Assembly: GCA_015179045.1 (NCBI GenBank)
Contig: WHUZ01000083.1
Span: forward strand, 186,001 to 250,000
DNA length: 64,000 nucleotides
Reading direction: 5' to 3'
DNA from: Kalaharituber pfeilii
Lineage: Eukaryota; Ascomycota; Pezizomycetes; Pezizales; Pezizaceae
Shown here: in pieces, positions 33,363 through 44,087 of the stretch
Position numbering within the stretch: the stretch's first letter is position 1
Layout: each line of letters opens with the position of its first letter
Translations under genes and position numbers: made by a program
The notes under the pieces: model-generated
Database searches by the model: none
The model's input: only the letters and a program-made list of their open reading frames with translations
What the model was told of the DNA's origin: nothing

Positions 33363-33574
33363 AACCAGACTAACACATTACCCTTTATGGCAATCTTCCA
33401 GAATCGACTACTGGGGTGGAAGAGGTTCAGGGTAACATATGTTCTCGTAGCCAGACGGGCACTGAGTGCTGCCAAGAGGTGCAAAGGCCCAGTGCTAACT
33501 GGTAACATACCAATACAGGTAAGGAGTTACCTAACTGGTTCAGTGGCAGGTAGATGACTATATACTAAAACTTG

Positions 33575-33630
33575 TTTTTTTTTTTTTTTTATTTCATTAA
33601 TCGCATGTCGCCCTATGGGCTATGGCGATG
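33575..33630 (-). mobile_element. Mini-retroposon, class B
   Basis: On the minus strand CATCGCCATAGCCCATAGGG, then CGACATGCGATTAATGAAAT and about 16 A. It is flanked by the 12-bp repeat TACTAAAACTTG (33563-33574 and 33631-33642). The empty sites are at 45430-45442 and 36110-36122. Confidence 0.8.
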
Positions 33631-33759
33631 TACTAAAACTTGTAGAATGGAGACATCGATTGGTATACTGTAGGTGCGGGTGATGCGACCAGTTAATTGA
33701 TTACAAAGTCGTAATACTTTACATAACTGAAAGCAAATCAAGAGGAGAGTAAACCATTC

Positions 33760-33865
33760 GGAACAGCTCTATTGAAACTAATACGCCATAACTGAAAAGC
33801 CAAAAAAAAACAGAAAAAAAAAAAAACAGACAGAACAAAATCCAAAAACGAATAAAAATAGAACT
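33760..33865 (-). repeat. T-rich downstream block of the 34227 gene
   Basis: In gene orientation: long T runs with TTTTGTTCTGTCTG, then AGTTTCAATAGAGCTGTTCC. Confidence 0.45.
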
Positions 33866-34226
33866 TTTTTGAAACTGTAGCTAACAATCCCTCACTCCGC
33901 CTTTACCGTCCTCAAGTGTCCCCAAATCTCCCCTTGTATTGGCATTCTGGTTGACACTCGTTGGCGTTCTGGCAGGTGTCATCAGTACTTGCGACTTAAT
34001 GATGAGCTACAAGGAATTTGTCGGAGTACTCACCAAGAACCCCCTCAGTTCCCAATAGCTAGGAAAACCCTGCTTGTCTAATTTTTCCGGGACAACGGCA
34101 AACTTCATTGGGGTCGTTGATGCACCTCGTAGTACCAGACCTGCTAACAAAATTTATTGGCAGCATCCCAGGTTTGAACAGCATAAGAGAATGTGAAAGG
34201 ATACATCATACCTAGGCCACTCCTAG

Positions 34227-34952
34227 TTACCGGCAGCCATGGAGCTTCTTGTAATTCCCACGTGGAATGTGGGAACGCCCTCCAGAGGGGAAGGCATGGG
34301 AGGAGGCGGAGGAGGCGGAAGAGGTAGAAGGGGCAGGGACCCGAGAGCCGCCGTGCAGCCTCTGGTAATTCCCACGAGGGACGTTGGAGCGTCCTCCAGA
34401 GGGAATGACATGGGAGGAGGCGGAGGGGGACGAAGGGGCAGGTATACAAGAGCTGCTGTGCAGCCTCAGATAATTCCGACGCGGGGCGTGGGAGTGTCCC
34501 CCAGAGGGGACAGCATACAAGAGTGCGGTGGAAGTGACGGAGGAGGGAGCAGGATGGGCAAGAGAACTACCGTGAAGCCTCTGGTAATTCCCACGAGGAA
34601 CGTGGGAACGTCCCCCAGATGGGATAGCATGGGAGGAAACGGTTGAAGCGATGGAGCAGGCCCTGCTCATGGGTATTATCTCTTCAGATGCGTTTTCAAA
34701 GGTATGGCAGTAAAGGAAGTCTTCTTCCGTTGCCTCAAAGCAGGGCTCAAGCGATACTACCCAAGCTGCGACGCGATGCATCACATCAAACCAGCCTGGA
34801 TTCTCCTCCTGTACCAGAGATCTTCTCATCGCTTTTGCCTTTGAGGCCAACGTCGGCTGCATGTAGCCTGGAGTTCCTTTCACAATTTTACGAACCATTG
34901 CAGGGCGAGCAGCAGCAGCAGCACCGGACTTCTTTACGATCTTTCCAGCCAT
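34227..34952 (-). CDS. Family 1 SxIP-repeat protein, copy D (241 aa)
   Basis: ATG 34952 starts MAGKIVKKSGAAAAARPAMV; the upstream frame extension lacks an ATG. Head motif GWFDVMHRVAAWVVSLEPC, then CHTFENASEEIIPMSRACS, then four repeat units: RSHVPRGNYQRLHGSS, HSHAPRRNYLRLHSSS, RSNVPRGNYQRLHGGS and RSHIPRGNYKKLHGCR. The S-x-[IVA]-P core is kept in each. It is nearly identical to copy E 2.5 kb away, a very recent tandem duplication. It also provides the uninterrupted version of copy B. Confidence 0.75.
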   Translation of the reverse strand: MAGKIVKKSGAAAAARPAMVRKIVKGTPGYMQPTLASKAKAMRRSLVQEENPGWFDVMHRVAAWVVSLEPCFEATEEDFLYCHTFENASEEIIPMSRACSIASTVSSHAIPSGGRSHVPRGNYQRLHGSSLAHPAPSSVTSTALLYAVPSGGHSHAPRRNYLRLHSSSCIPAPSSPSASSHVIPSGGRSNVPRGNYQRLHGGSRVPAPSTSSASSASSHAFPSGGRSHIPRGNYKKLHGCR

Positions 34953-35141
34953 TTGTAACGCTTGAAACAACCTTTTAACTTTATTTAATCTACTTTACGA
35001 ATAAGGGTCACGAGGAGGTACAATCTGACAGTGTTGAGTGTGATATTGTGGGGTGCGTCAAGTTGTGAGCTTTGTGTGAGCGAAGATTTTGTGTGAGCAG
35101 GACGATGACAGTGAGCAAAGGAGCACGGGGGTATGACCTCT

Positions 35142-35182
35142 AACTGAAGGGGTACGGGTTTGTAATATACCCTGTTAGCGGG
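35142..35182 (-). promoter_or_regulatory. Shared core promoter, family 1 copy D
   Basis: On the minus strand: CCGCTAACAGGGTATATTAC, then AAACCCGTACCCCTTCAGTT. The TATA is slightly altered (TATATTA). Confidence 0.6.
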
Positions 35183-35613
35183 CTTTTGGGAAACGCTATA
35201 CAGGACAGGAAGGGCGGGGAGCAGCACGGTGAAATGGCTGGATGGGGAAATGTTTTAAGCGCAGGTAACCAGGAAGGGCGGTGGTAACTGGTTGAGAAAA
35301 AAAGGACACGTTCAGTTGATTGAGGTGTGTCAGCTAGATCGTTGAAGGGTTTCCTAGTATGGAGGTGATCAAGAGCTCGGTAGGGCAGGCTAACCGAGTC
35401 CCATGTGGGAGCCACATTGACAAACATTGGTATGTAGGATATAGAAGGGACATCCTGCCAAGGTAAATTACACCGATCTGGAAGCGAAAACTCGGGTACA
35501 AGCCGAGCCAGATCACCTACATGCTTACCCTATACGTGCAGCACCTACCTACAATGAACATGAATACGGAGAAAAGACACATATGTGACTATTTTCCAAA
35601 AGTAGAGATGCCG

Positions 35614-35650
35614 CTCTCGCAATAGCCCATAGGGCGGCATGCGAGTAATT
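35614..35650 (+). repeat. Class B retroposon tail hairpin
   Basis: CTCTCGCAATAGCCCATAGG, then GCGGCATGCGAGTAATT and T/A-rich sequence; the unit copy equivalent to 32946. Confidence 0.55.
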
Positions 35651-36239
35651 TTTTTTCAAAAAAAAAAATATATTGACAGTTATGTAAGAGTTGGACTCGT
35701 AAGAATCAAGTAACAGCATTTGTTTTTTTCTTTTTTTCTTTTTTTTCATGTTTATTTTATTTTCATTGCTTGTGTATTGCTCTGCCGGATGGCTACGACG
35801 AGACTACTGACAAAGGGATAAATGGAGGTAGTAGTACTGAGGAGAAGTAAGATAAATTTTAAGCGTATTCTATCGTGAGTAATAGTTAATGATGGGATGG
35901 CATACGAGTAATGCAATATACAAAAAGTCTATGATACTTTACTTATCTATAAAGTATACTAATATACCTACCCACACTCCGAACTAGAGTAACACAATAC
36001 CCTTTACGGCAATCTTCCAGAATCGACTGCCGGGATGGGAGAGGTTCAGGGTAACATACCAATACAGCTAAGGAGTTGACCGGTTCAGTGGCGGGTAGAT
36101 GACTAAGTATATACTAATACTTGTGGAATGGAGACATCGATTGGTATACTGTAGGTGCGGGTGACGCGACCAGTTAATTGATTACAAACTCGTAATACTT
36201 TATATCACTTAAAACGAATTAAGAGGAGAGTAAACCATT

Positions 36240-36355
36240 CAGAACAGCTCTATTGAAACTAATACGCCATAACTAGAAAGCCGAAAAAAACAAAAAAAAC
36301 AGACAGAACAAAATCCAAAAACGAATTAAAACAGAAAGACAAAACAGTACTTTTT
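36240..36355 (-). repeat. T-rich downstream block of the 36715 gene
   Basis: In gene orientation: T runs, then AGTTTCAATAGAGCTGTTC, as after the other family 1 genes. Confidence 0.45.
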
Positions 36356-36714
36356 TGAAACTGTAGCCACCAATCCCTCACTCCACCTTTACCGTCCTCA
36401 AGTATCCCCAAATCTCCCCTTCTATTGGAATTCTGGTCGACACTCGTTGGCGTTCTGGCAGGTATCATCGGTACTTGCGACTTAATGATGAGCTACAAGG
36501 AATTTGTCAGAGTACTCACCAAGAACCCCCTCAGTTCCCAATAGCTAGGAAAACCCTACTTGTCTAATAATTTTTCCAGGACAACGGCAAACTTCATTGG
36601 GGTCGTTGATGCTCCTCGTAGTACCAGACCTGCTAACAAAAGTTATTGGCAGCATCCTAGATTTGCACACCATAAGACAATGTGAAAGGTACATCATACC
36701 TAGGCCACTCCTAG

Positions 36715-37440
36715 TTACCGGCAGCCATGGAGCTTCTTGTAATTCCCACGTGGAATGTGGGAACGCCCTCCAGAGCGGAAGGCATGGGAGGAGGCGGAGG
36801 AGGCGGAAGAGGTAGAAGGGGCAGGGACCCGAGAGCCGCCGTGCAGCCTCTGGTAATTCCCACGAGGGACGTTGGAGCGTCCTCCAGAGGGAATGACATG
36901 GGAGGAGGCGGAGGGGGACGAAGGGGCAGGTATACAAGAGCTGCTGTGCAGCCTCAGATAATTCCGACGCGGGGCGTGGGAGTGTCCCCCAGAGGGGACA
37001 GCATACAAGAGTGCGGTGGAAGTGACGGAGGAGGGAGCAGGATGGGCAAGAGAACTACCGTGAAGCCTCTGGTAATTCCCACGAGGAACGTGGGAACGTC
37101 CCCCAGATGGGATAGCATGGGAGGAAACGGTTGAAGCGATGGAGCAGGCCCTGCTCATGGGTATTATCTCTTCAGATGCGTTTTCAAAGGTATGGCAGTA
37201 AAGGAAGTCTTCTTCCGTTGCCTCAAAGCAGGGCTCAAGCGATACTACCCAAGCTGCGACGCGATGCATCACATCAAACCAGCCTGGATTCTCCTCCTGT
37301 ACCAGAGATCTTCTCATCGCTTTTGCCTTTGAGGCCAACGTCGGCTGCATGTAGCCTGGAGTTCCTTTCACAATTTTACGAACCATTGCAGGGCGAGCAG
37401 CAGCAGCAGCACCGGACTTCTTTACGATCTTTCCAGCCAT
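36715..37440 (-). CDS. Family 1 SxIP-repeat protein, copy E (241 aa)
   Basis: ATG 37440. Almost the same protein as copy D; the clearest change is a Pro-to-Arg substitution before the last unit (AFRSGGRSHIPRGNYKKLHG). Four repeat units. Its upstream side, to 38544, is duplicated behind the gene at 52872, so tandem and long-range copying both involve this locus. A possible 3' UTR intron begins at 36699 (GTATGATGTA on the minus strand) and could end at TTTTGTTAG near 36633. Confidence 0.75.
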   Translation of the reverse strand: MAGKIVKKSGAAAAARPAMVRKIVKGTPGYMQPTLASKAKAMRRSLVQEENPGWFDVMHRVAAWVVSLEPCFEATEEDFLYCHTFENASEEIIPMSRACSIASTVSSHAIPSGGRSHVPRGNYQRLHGSSLAHPAPSSVTSTALLYAVPSGGHSHAPRRNYLRLHSSSCIPAPSSPSASSHVIPSGGRSNVPRGNYQRLHGGSRVPAPSTSSASSASSHAFRSGGRSHIPRGNYKKLHGCR

Positions 37441-37611
37441 TTGTAATGCTTGGAACGACCTTTTCACTTTATTGATCTACTTTACGAACAAGGATCACGA
37501 GGTGGTACAATCTGACAGTGTCGAGTGTGATATTGTGGGGTGTGTGAAGGTATGAGCTTTGTGTGAGCGAGGACGATGACAGTGAGGAAAGGAGCACGGC
37601 AGTATGACCTC

Positions 37612-37653
37612 TAACTGAAGGGGTACGGGTTTGTTATATACCCTGTTAGCGGG
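37612..37653 (-). promoter_or_regulatory. Shared core promoter, family 1 copy E
   Basis: On the minus strand: CCGCTAACAGGGTATATAAC, then AAACCCGTACCCCTTCAGTT. Confidence 0.65.
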
Positions 37654-38324
37654 CTTTTGGGGGACGCTACACAGTACGGGAAGGGTGAAAAGAGGCGTGG
37701 AGGATTTCCTATTACGGATGTTTCCTAATCTTCACCGAGCCCTCGAAAGTGACATAGTGGCATGCATACTAGTAGCATGCCAAGGCTATAGCAATAATGA
37801 TTTCAGAGACAACATTTAATTACTTAATTTCTCTTTTAAAACTTCTAACATTAGAAGAGGTAGCTGCCGTGAATATATTTAGAACAGCCAGGAAGAATTT
37901 ACAGATACTTGATAAAGCCAACAGTGGGGGAGATGATATTAGCTCGGCATTCGAATTTCACAAGGAGGGATAAGATCGCAAAGCTGTGGGGAAGACGACG
38001 GAATGGGTAAAGGGGAAAGCACGTGGAGATAAGGACATCACGTGAGGTGTGTCTTTGATATCATATGTACATAGACTTTTTTTTTTTTTTTTTTGTGTAT
38101 TCACGTAACCCCGCATACAGGCTACCAGCCAATGGCAGGGAATATATAGACTTTCTCTACTGTAGCTCATACATTCAACAACCTTCTCTTCTCTTCTTTT
38201 CGCACCCTCGCTTTCGCACTCGCACTCGCACTCGCATTTGGTCGTACGTTCGTTCCGCCAGTTCTCACCGCTCCGGTCCATCGAAAGGCAGTAGTGGATA
38301 CTATCTGTCTATCTTACAACGCAC
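37654..38324. repeat. Segment duplicated at about 53.7-54.33 kb
   Basis: Shares GGATTTCCTATTACGGATG, a GTGACATAGTGGCA stretch and a run of CGCACTCGCACTCGCACTCG (38214-38240; equivalent near 54250) with 53.7-54.33 kb. No gene is recognised. It contains one class A mini-retroposon. Confidence 0.55.
38080..38140 (-). mobile_element. Mini-retroposon, class A variant
   Basis: On the minus strand CCCTGCCATTGGCTGGTAGC, then GCGGGGTTACGTGAAT and a long A tail. It is flanked by ATAGACTTT (left at about 38071, right 38146-38154). The same insertion, with a shortened tail, is present at about 54130-54173, so it predates that duplication. Confidence 0.65.
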
Positions 38325-38544
38325 ATTGAGAAGATTGACGAGAACCTGGCAGCATTTGTGAATGGCTTTCTACAACATAGACATTTACCTTGTGCTGGGA
38401 TGGAAAAAAGGAGGGGCACAGCCACCGTGACAGATGGGGCGCCTCAGAGATCACCACTGTCGCCAGTCCTCTTCCTAATTGCACAACGAGCAGTTATAGT
38501 GGCCCCAGACCATAGCCTTCACCCAATCCTACGTTGACGATATA
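38325..38544 (+). pseudogene. LINE reverse transcriptase fragment
   Basis: Frame IEKIDENLAAFVNGFLQ continues to DGAPQRSPLSPVLFLIA, the RT domain 4 signature, and reaches SYVDDI (catalytic box) after a frameshift. It is cut off at the TA dinucleotide 38543-38544 by a foldback DNA element. The paralogous LINE at 54.3-54.65 kb continues past that point. Confidence 0.7.
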
Positions 38545-39110
38545 CTGTGTTTCACCACATCTCGACGCACACCACAATTCGACGCACTTTCCCACCAAAA
38601 CTAGCCACGCAGAAGAGTGTGAACCTCAACCACTAGAGCAGAATTTTGTAAGCACTATTTAGAGACACTAAATAAATACTTGTTCTTCATGTTCCGCACC
38701 TCTGCTCGCTCAAAGAACGCATTCTCAAGGAATTATGGCACAGCGAAATTTGTAACAATCTCTTGGCATTTATTTGTATGGGATTCTCATACAATATTTC
38801 AGCGGACTGAACATACTACTCTTTTTTAGCACTATCACACCAATGGCCATAGTCTTGTGATTAAAGGGTCTCTCCTAGCTGTATATTGACTCACTTGACT
38901 TTATTCAGTCCATTTTGATATATTGCATAGTTGGCATGCTGATATATATTTTCAGGTCCTCTTCCGATACTATTCATATGCAATATTTCTATGAGAATGA
39001 AAATATTTTGAACTCAATGATTACTTCAAGGATTTTGTTGATACCATTCCTGTATATCTCCATAGGGATGAATTACTCAAATAAAGTGTTTAAATGTTTC
39101 TATTGAATGA
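38545..39110 (+). mobile_element. Foldback/MITE element, copy 1 (right end lost)
   Basis: Begins CTGTGTTTCACCACATCTCG immediately after TA, the same terminus as copy 2 at 39882. The interior matches copy 2 (TGGCATTTATTTGTATGGG compared with TGGCATGCATTTATATGGA). No right terminal repeat was found and the right limit is approximate. The insertion site is confirmed by the empty sequence GATATACATGCCC at 54620-54632. Confidence 0.6.
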
Positions 39111-39880
39111 ATTGCAGGTGCAGTGGGTAGATTTCCATATCTGCAATGTTATTTCCGCTTTGCCCAATAGAGTAACTGGTTCAGCCTAGGGTGGCAGTGC
39201 TACAATGCAGAATGCAGGGTTAATATGGCTGGGGACATCTGTACGTGGAGTGAATTTCGGCATCAACTTCAACACTCAAATCGCAACCAAAATAAATAGA
39301 TAAAATTAGTTTTGTATCAAATAATGATAAAATTAGTGAATGGAAAATAATATTTTGAAGCGATATCTATTTATTTGATTTTTTGTAATAGTGATTTGAA
39401 AATCAAAGATAAGTTTTATATTGGAATGGGTTAAAATGTCCACCTTTAGTAACTATTAAATATGGCATAGTACATGCTTCTCTAAGCAAAAAGCGAAAAT
39501 AGATAGAATAGAACATGTACTTGAGTACATTCCCTATGCATACTCCTTTTACCACTTCGTTTTATCCGGTACTTGTCTATGACCTTTATACATATGTATG
39601 TGAATAGAGAGCTTTGGCAACATCCCCCCATAATGCTGCGCCGCACTGTTGCCATGACAATGGTGGTTTTGTTTACATGAAACCCAGAGAACTTTGGAAA
39701 AATCCTTATGATTACGGGGAAAACTGCTCATTTTTGAGCAATGCCTGCAACTATTTAATCAAGTCAGATTGCCTTCAAACCTTGTATAGAGTTAATATTT
39801 ATTGTGAAAAACTGCCTTACAAATTTCTGTCTTGATCCACTTTCACAGACACCAGCAGCACCATTTTCCCCGTAACCTTT
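39111..39880. other. Unassigned AT-rich stretch
   Basis: No gene. 39165-39230 (TTTGCCCAATAGAGTAACTG) matches 60115-60165, a short dispersed repeat. Confidence 0.4.
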
Positions 39881-39881
39881 A

Positions 39882-40758
39882 CTGTGTTTCACTACAACCC
39901 GACGCACACCATGTCCCGACGCACACCACGTCCCGACGCACGTTTTACACCAAAACTGACCGCACGCGACAACATATATCTCAACCACCAGAATAGAATT
40001 TTGTATGCGCTCTTCAGGGGAAATAAATCAAAGGTTATTATTCACCTTTTATCCCTCTATTTGCACTGAAAAGACATTGTGGTTGAATAATGGCACTATG
40101 AGTTTTTCATTGATGTCTTGGCATGCATTTATATGGAATTCCCATACAAAGTGAACTGGAGGGTAGAATGCACAACTTCCCTTCAACGCTCACCGTAATG
40201 GCCATAGAATTGTGGCTAGAGAGTCTCCCCAATAGGTCTCTTGTCAATTAGTGCTTCAATTGGCTTAATGTTGTTTAATGCCTAATTTATACATCAAATT
40301 GCCATTTCAGGTAGTTTTCCTATACAATTATTGCATACAGTGTCTATGAGAAAATGAATTTTGTGAATAACTCCACCACTTCTTGGGAAGGTTTCCTGAT
40401 GCGCTTCTTACATCTTTGAATAAGATAAAATACTGATATTCAAGTGTCCTACTACTTTTATCAATTTTACTTCAGGTGTGATAAGTGGAATTCAATACTA
40501 GTGACATCACAGCGAAAAATATATGCCAAGCCTATACCAATTTATGTTAAGAATTTCATGAATCATAAATCCCTTCAAAGCAACATATCTGAAGAAGCCA
40601 AGGTGTGGAATATGAAGAATAACCCTTTATTTATTTCCCCTGAAGAGCGCATACAAAATTCTATTCTGGTGGTTGAGATATACGTTGTCGCGTGCGGTCA
40701 GTTTTGGTGTAAAACGTACATCGGGACATGGTGTGCGTCGGGTTGTGGTGAAACACAG
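39882..40758. mobile_element. Foldback/MITE element, copy 2 (877 bp, TA-flanked)
   Basis: Ends are CTGTGTTTCACTACAACCCG and its inverted copy CGGGTTGTGGTGAAACACAG, flanked by TA on both sides (39880-39881 and 40759-40760). The inverted repeats extend about 150-170 bp with one extra CGTCCCGACGCACACCA step in the left arm. The interior has no transposase frame. TA duplication and long inverted ends suggest a non-autonomous Tc1/mariner-type element; the parent is not here. Confidence 0.7.
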
Positions 40759-40760
40759 TA

Positions 40761-42224
40761 TTCACACAATTGCCCATGCCTCCAACGATATCCAAAAGTA
40801 ACCCCTTCAGCATCTGCCACCGCTCAGATAGGTATGCCAAGCTCGAAAAGACTAGAAGAAAGGAACTCTGCAAGCTGAACCTGCTTTAGCAACTCCAAAT
40901 TGTTTTCTCCACCAATTTCTTGTAGATAAGCCACTGTGAGTGTAGAAAGTACTTGGAAGAGAGTACTGCAGGCCGAAACTGCTTCCTGTAGCTGCGAAAT
41001 ACTGTAGGTGTATGTGCGTAATTGGTAAGGGAATATGAACGGGAAGCGGGCCCCAAACCTCTCATTTGCTAAGATGACTTATACATACGGGGAAAATTTA
41101 CGGGGATGTTGCTAAAGCTCTCTAAAGAAACTGCTTCATAACTCTTCACTATATGCCCAAACAATGGTAACAAAAATGATTAATAGATGCAGAAGAAACA
41201 GAATATAATGCTAAAGGAAGAGTATCTCATGCGACCGATTTGAGCGACTGATATGTGCAACCGATGCAACAGGTATATGAGGAGCAGTATGCAGTGGAGG
41301 TTCAACTGGTATAGGGGGAGCGGCGAACACCAGCAGTGGGAGTGGTAGGGCGGTGGTAGTCTCGTGGGCGGTGGGGTAGGCAAGTGGAAGAAAGCCGCGA
41401 CAGTTTGAAAGGGGGGTAGAACAGTGCATGTAACTACTACATAACGAGTGTTTAGTCATCGAACAAAATATCCACCCTATGATACCCCGTGTACAGATGT
41501 CCCCAACCATAGAGACCTTCCGCAATGCTGTCAGACTGCCACTTGACCAGCGTGCAGTCTAGATGGCTAAAAAGACCTTCCGCAAGGTTTTTAAACTGAC
41601 AGGAGTCAGATGAGCAGGAGTGTTGCATTTTTCAACCATGTAGACATAATCCCTCCCTTCTGGACCACGAAAGACTTTGCAATTGATGGTGCCTCACCAA
41701 TTAGTATGAGAACAAATTGAAAATTATCATACATACAAATTCTTGATTGGATTTTGTTGTTTCATGTTGGCATCTTTTGGCATTTGATCATGTTCCATTA
41801 AACCCAGAAAAATAATTATCCCTTAACTACATGTTGAAGTTTTATAGATGGAACTCTTAGAGGAGATAGCAAAGACTTGTATGATATCAACATACAGAGT
41901 CTGGCATGAGGACACAACCTACTTGTCGTAATGCAAGCACTGCTTGAAATATTATGCAGTAGTAATACCGCATTTGTCGCATCAGAATTTGTTGCATTGG
42001 TGCCAAGATATTGGCTTACTAGGACAGTTTTTAACCCCTCTCTTTTGCCAATGCATCTTGTGCATTTCTTAAGGAACTCATAGTATTACGGTAAAGTAGA
42101 GGCTTTCAGCTATCAATAGATACCTTTAACAATAAAATCCGAGTGTTCGTTGAGGTGCTATAGCGGTTCAAAGTTCTAGACGTAGAAACAGCCGTCTGGA
42201 CAAGGTTGGAAGGTTATGGTTAAA
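40761..42224. other. Unassigned stretch
   Basis: No recognisable gene. Frames at 41180-41525 overlap in different phases and show no known motif. Confidence 0.4.
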
Positions 42225-42585
42225 GTAATCACGCTTCCGAGCGGAAGGAATTAATTAATCAATTAAAGAAGATGCATACAGGACCCGTGATTTATATGCC
42301 CCTTGCAGCGGCCTCAAGATTCTCTGAAAAAAATTTATACAACGCCACAGTTAATCCATCAGTCAAACCGTCGGCCCATAATTCCTCCGTGCATCGGTGC
42401 CAGGATTACCCCGTCGGTTCAACAGTGGTGTCACCAAGTGCAAGGGGTCATGCAATTTGTGGGGTTGCGGGAAGCTTAGTTTATGATAGAATGCTGAAAT
42501 ATGGACGAGTTGACACAAACGGTTACTTCTACCTTCAGTGCCAGGAGTAGTCAGCGAAGCCAAGTGAACAGCACAGATACATGGA
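42225..42585 (+). repeat. Dispersed repeat, copy 2 (two modules)
   Basis: 42225-42430 matches 10127-10420 (minus). 42454-42580 (TTTGTGGGGTTGCGGGAAGC, then AGTCAGCGAAGCCAAG) matches 60185-60285. Together they suggest one longer element of unknown type seen in pieces. An open frame of 92 codons across it is not conserved in copy 1. Confidence 0.5.
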
Positions 42586-43194
42586 TCCCTGAGGACGGTG
42601 GGCGGTAGAAACAGATCATCAAGGAAAACTTCAAGTGCTTTCATTGCGCGATATTATCAAGTTAAACAGATCTGTAATCTCGTAACCCCAAAACACATAG
42701 AACAAATTGAACGGAGTAGATCTTACCTAAACATTTAAACTCATCTTATCGCGATTCTCGACCAGGTTTCCGAGGTCAAACACATTGAGTGATTTATTTT
42801 CTCATTGAGACGATAACGCAACTCTTGATAAGATCGACTTCAAATACTCTTATTTTGAGTACTTCTATTGAAACAAGAACAAAATTACAAAAAAAAAAAC
42901 GTACTCCAAAAACCAAATATCAGGAACCAAAAACCAAATCAAAAAAGCAAAGCAGAAACAGAAAGTTTTTGCACCCCCCCACCCCTCATTGCAACTTCTA
43001 CAATCCCACCATACTCCAAATGTCCCTTCCTACTCAACAGTCTGGTTGGCATTCTGGCTAGCATCGTCAGCACTTTCCACGTGCAGTTTCATATGTGACC
43101 CTGCAGATGAAGCTTATTAGGCAGCATCCTAGCTTTTCACAGCACGAGGGAATGCGAGGGTGAGGGCATACATGCCTACCTAGACTGTTCCCAC
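42586..43194. repeat. Downstream flank of the 43195 gene with T-rich block
   Basis: In the orientation of the 43195 gene: post-stop region, T-rich run (about 42885-42965), then TTGTTTCAATAGAAGTACTC. Confidence 0.45.
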
Positions 43195-43845
43195 TTAGTA
43201 CCTGCGGCCATGAAGCTGATTGTAATTTCCACGTGGGATGTGAGAACGTCCCCCAGAGGGGGCAGGGATATGAGAGCTGCCATGCAGCCTCTGATAATTC
43301 CCACGTGGGATGTGAGAACGTCCCCCAGAGGGGATGACACGGGAGGAGATGGAAGAGATGGAAGGGGCAGGGATATGAGAGCTGCCATGCAGCTTTTGAT
43401 AATTCCCACGTGGGATGTGGGAACGCCCCCCAGAGGAGATGGCGAGGGAAGAGACGGACGAGGTAGAAGGGACAGGGATACGAGAGCTGCCATGCAGCCT
43501 CTGATAACTCCCACGCGGGACATGGGAGCGACCCCCAGAGGGGACATCTACGGAGGAGGCTCTGCTCATGCACAGATTTTCCTCAGGAACGTTCAAGCTG
43601 CATTCTTCCACCGTTGCGTCAAAGCAGGGCTCAAGCGATGTAACCCAAGCTGCAATGTGATGCATCACGTCAAACCAGTTTGGCTCCTCCCCTACAAGAG
43701 GACCTCTCTTCGCCTTTGCTTTTGAGGCCAACGTAGGTTGCATGTAGCTTGGAATTCCTCTCACGACTTTACGATGGATAGGAGCGCGAGCAGCGGCAGT
43801 AGCAGCAGCAGTGGCACCGGACTTCTTTACGATCTTTCCAGCCAT
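43195..43845 (-). CDS. Family 1 SxIP-repeat protein, copy F (216 aa)
   Basis: ATG 43845. The head is the most divergent of the family (MAGKIVKKSGATAAATAAAR, RGIPSYMQPTLASKAKAKRG, NWFDVMHHIAAWVTSLEPCF). It has four repeat units that are the most regular in the window: RSHVPRGSYQRLHGSSRIP, RSHIPRGNYQKLHGSSHIP, RSHIPRGNYQRLHGSSHIP and RSHIPRGNYNQLHGRRY. I count six S-x-I-P motifs in about 90 residues, because here the linker also supplies one (SSRIPVP, SSHIPAP). No signal peptide or membrane helix. Function unknown; EB1-type binding is the motif-based guess. Confidence 0.7.
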   Translation of the reverse strand: MAGKIVKKSGATAAATAAARAPIHRKVVRGIPSYMQPTLASKAKAKRGPLVGEEPNWFDVMHHIAAWVTSLEPCFDATVEECSLNVPEENLCMSRASSVDVPSGGRSHVPRGSYQRLHGSSRIPVPSTSSVSSLAISSGGRSHIPRGNYQKLHGSSHIPAPSISSISSRVIPSGGRSHIPRGNYQRLHGSSHIPAPSGGRSHIPRGNYNQLHGRRY

Positions 43846-44046
43846 TTCGAATGTGTCTAGAAGGATTTGAAACTTTATTGATTTACTTTACGAAACAAGA
43901 ATCGCGAAAAGGTACCATTTGAGCTGGTTCTAGTACAATAAGCACGAGTTCTGTGGGGTTTCGAGCTGTGGGCGTTGCGCAAGCGATGATTTTGTGTGAG
44001 CCAGGGCGATGAGACGTGAGGAAAGGGGACCAGGAGTATGCTCCCT

Positions 44047-44087
44047 AGCTGAAGGGGTACGGGTTTGCTATATACCCTGTTAGCGTG
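44047..44087 (-). promoter_or_regulatory. Shared core promoter, family 1 copy F
   Basis: On the minus strand: ACGCTAACAGGGTATATAGC, then AAACCCGTACCCCTTCAGCT. Confidence 0.65.

Noticed and set aside
38205..38245. CGCACTCGCACTCGCACTCG run as a CRISPR-like or telomeric array
   Set aside because: It is a short 6-bp simple repeat, present in both duplicated copies, without spacers.
39882..40758. LTR retrotransposon reading of the foldback element
   Set aside because: The terminal sequences are inverted, not direct, and the flanks are TA rather than a 4-6 bp duplication.
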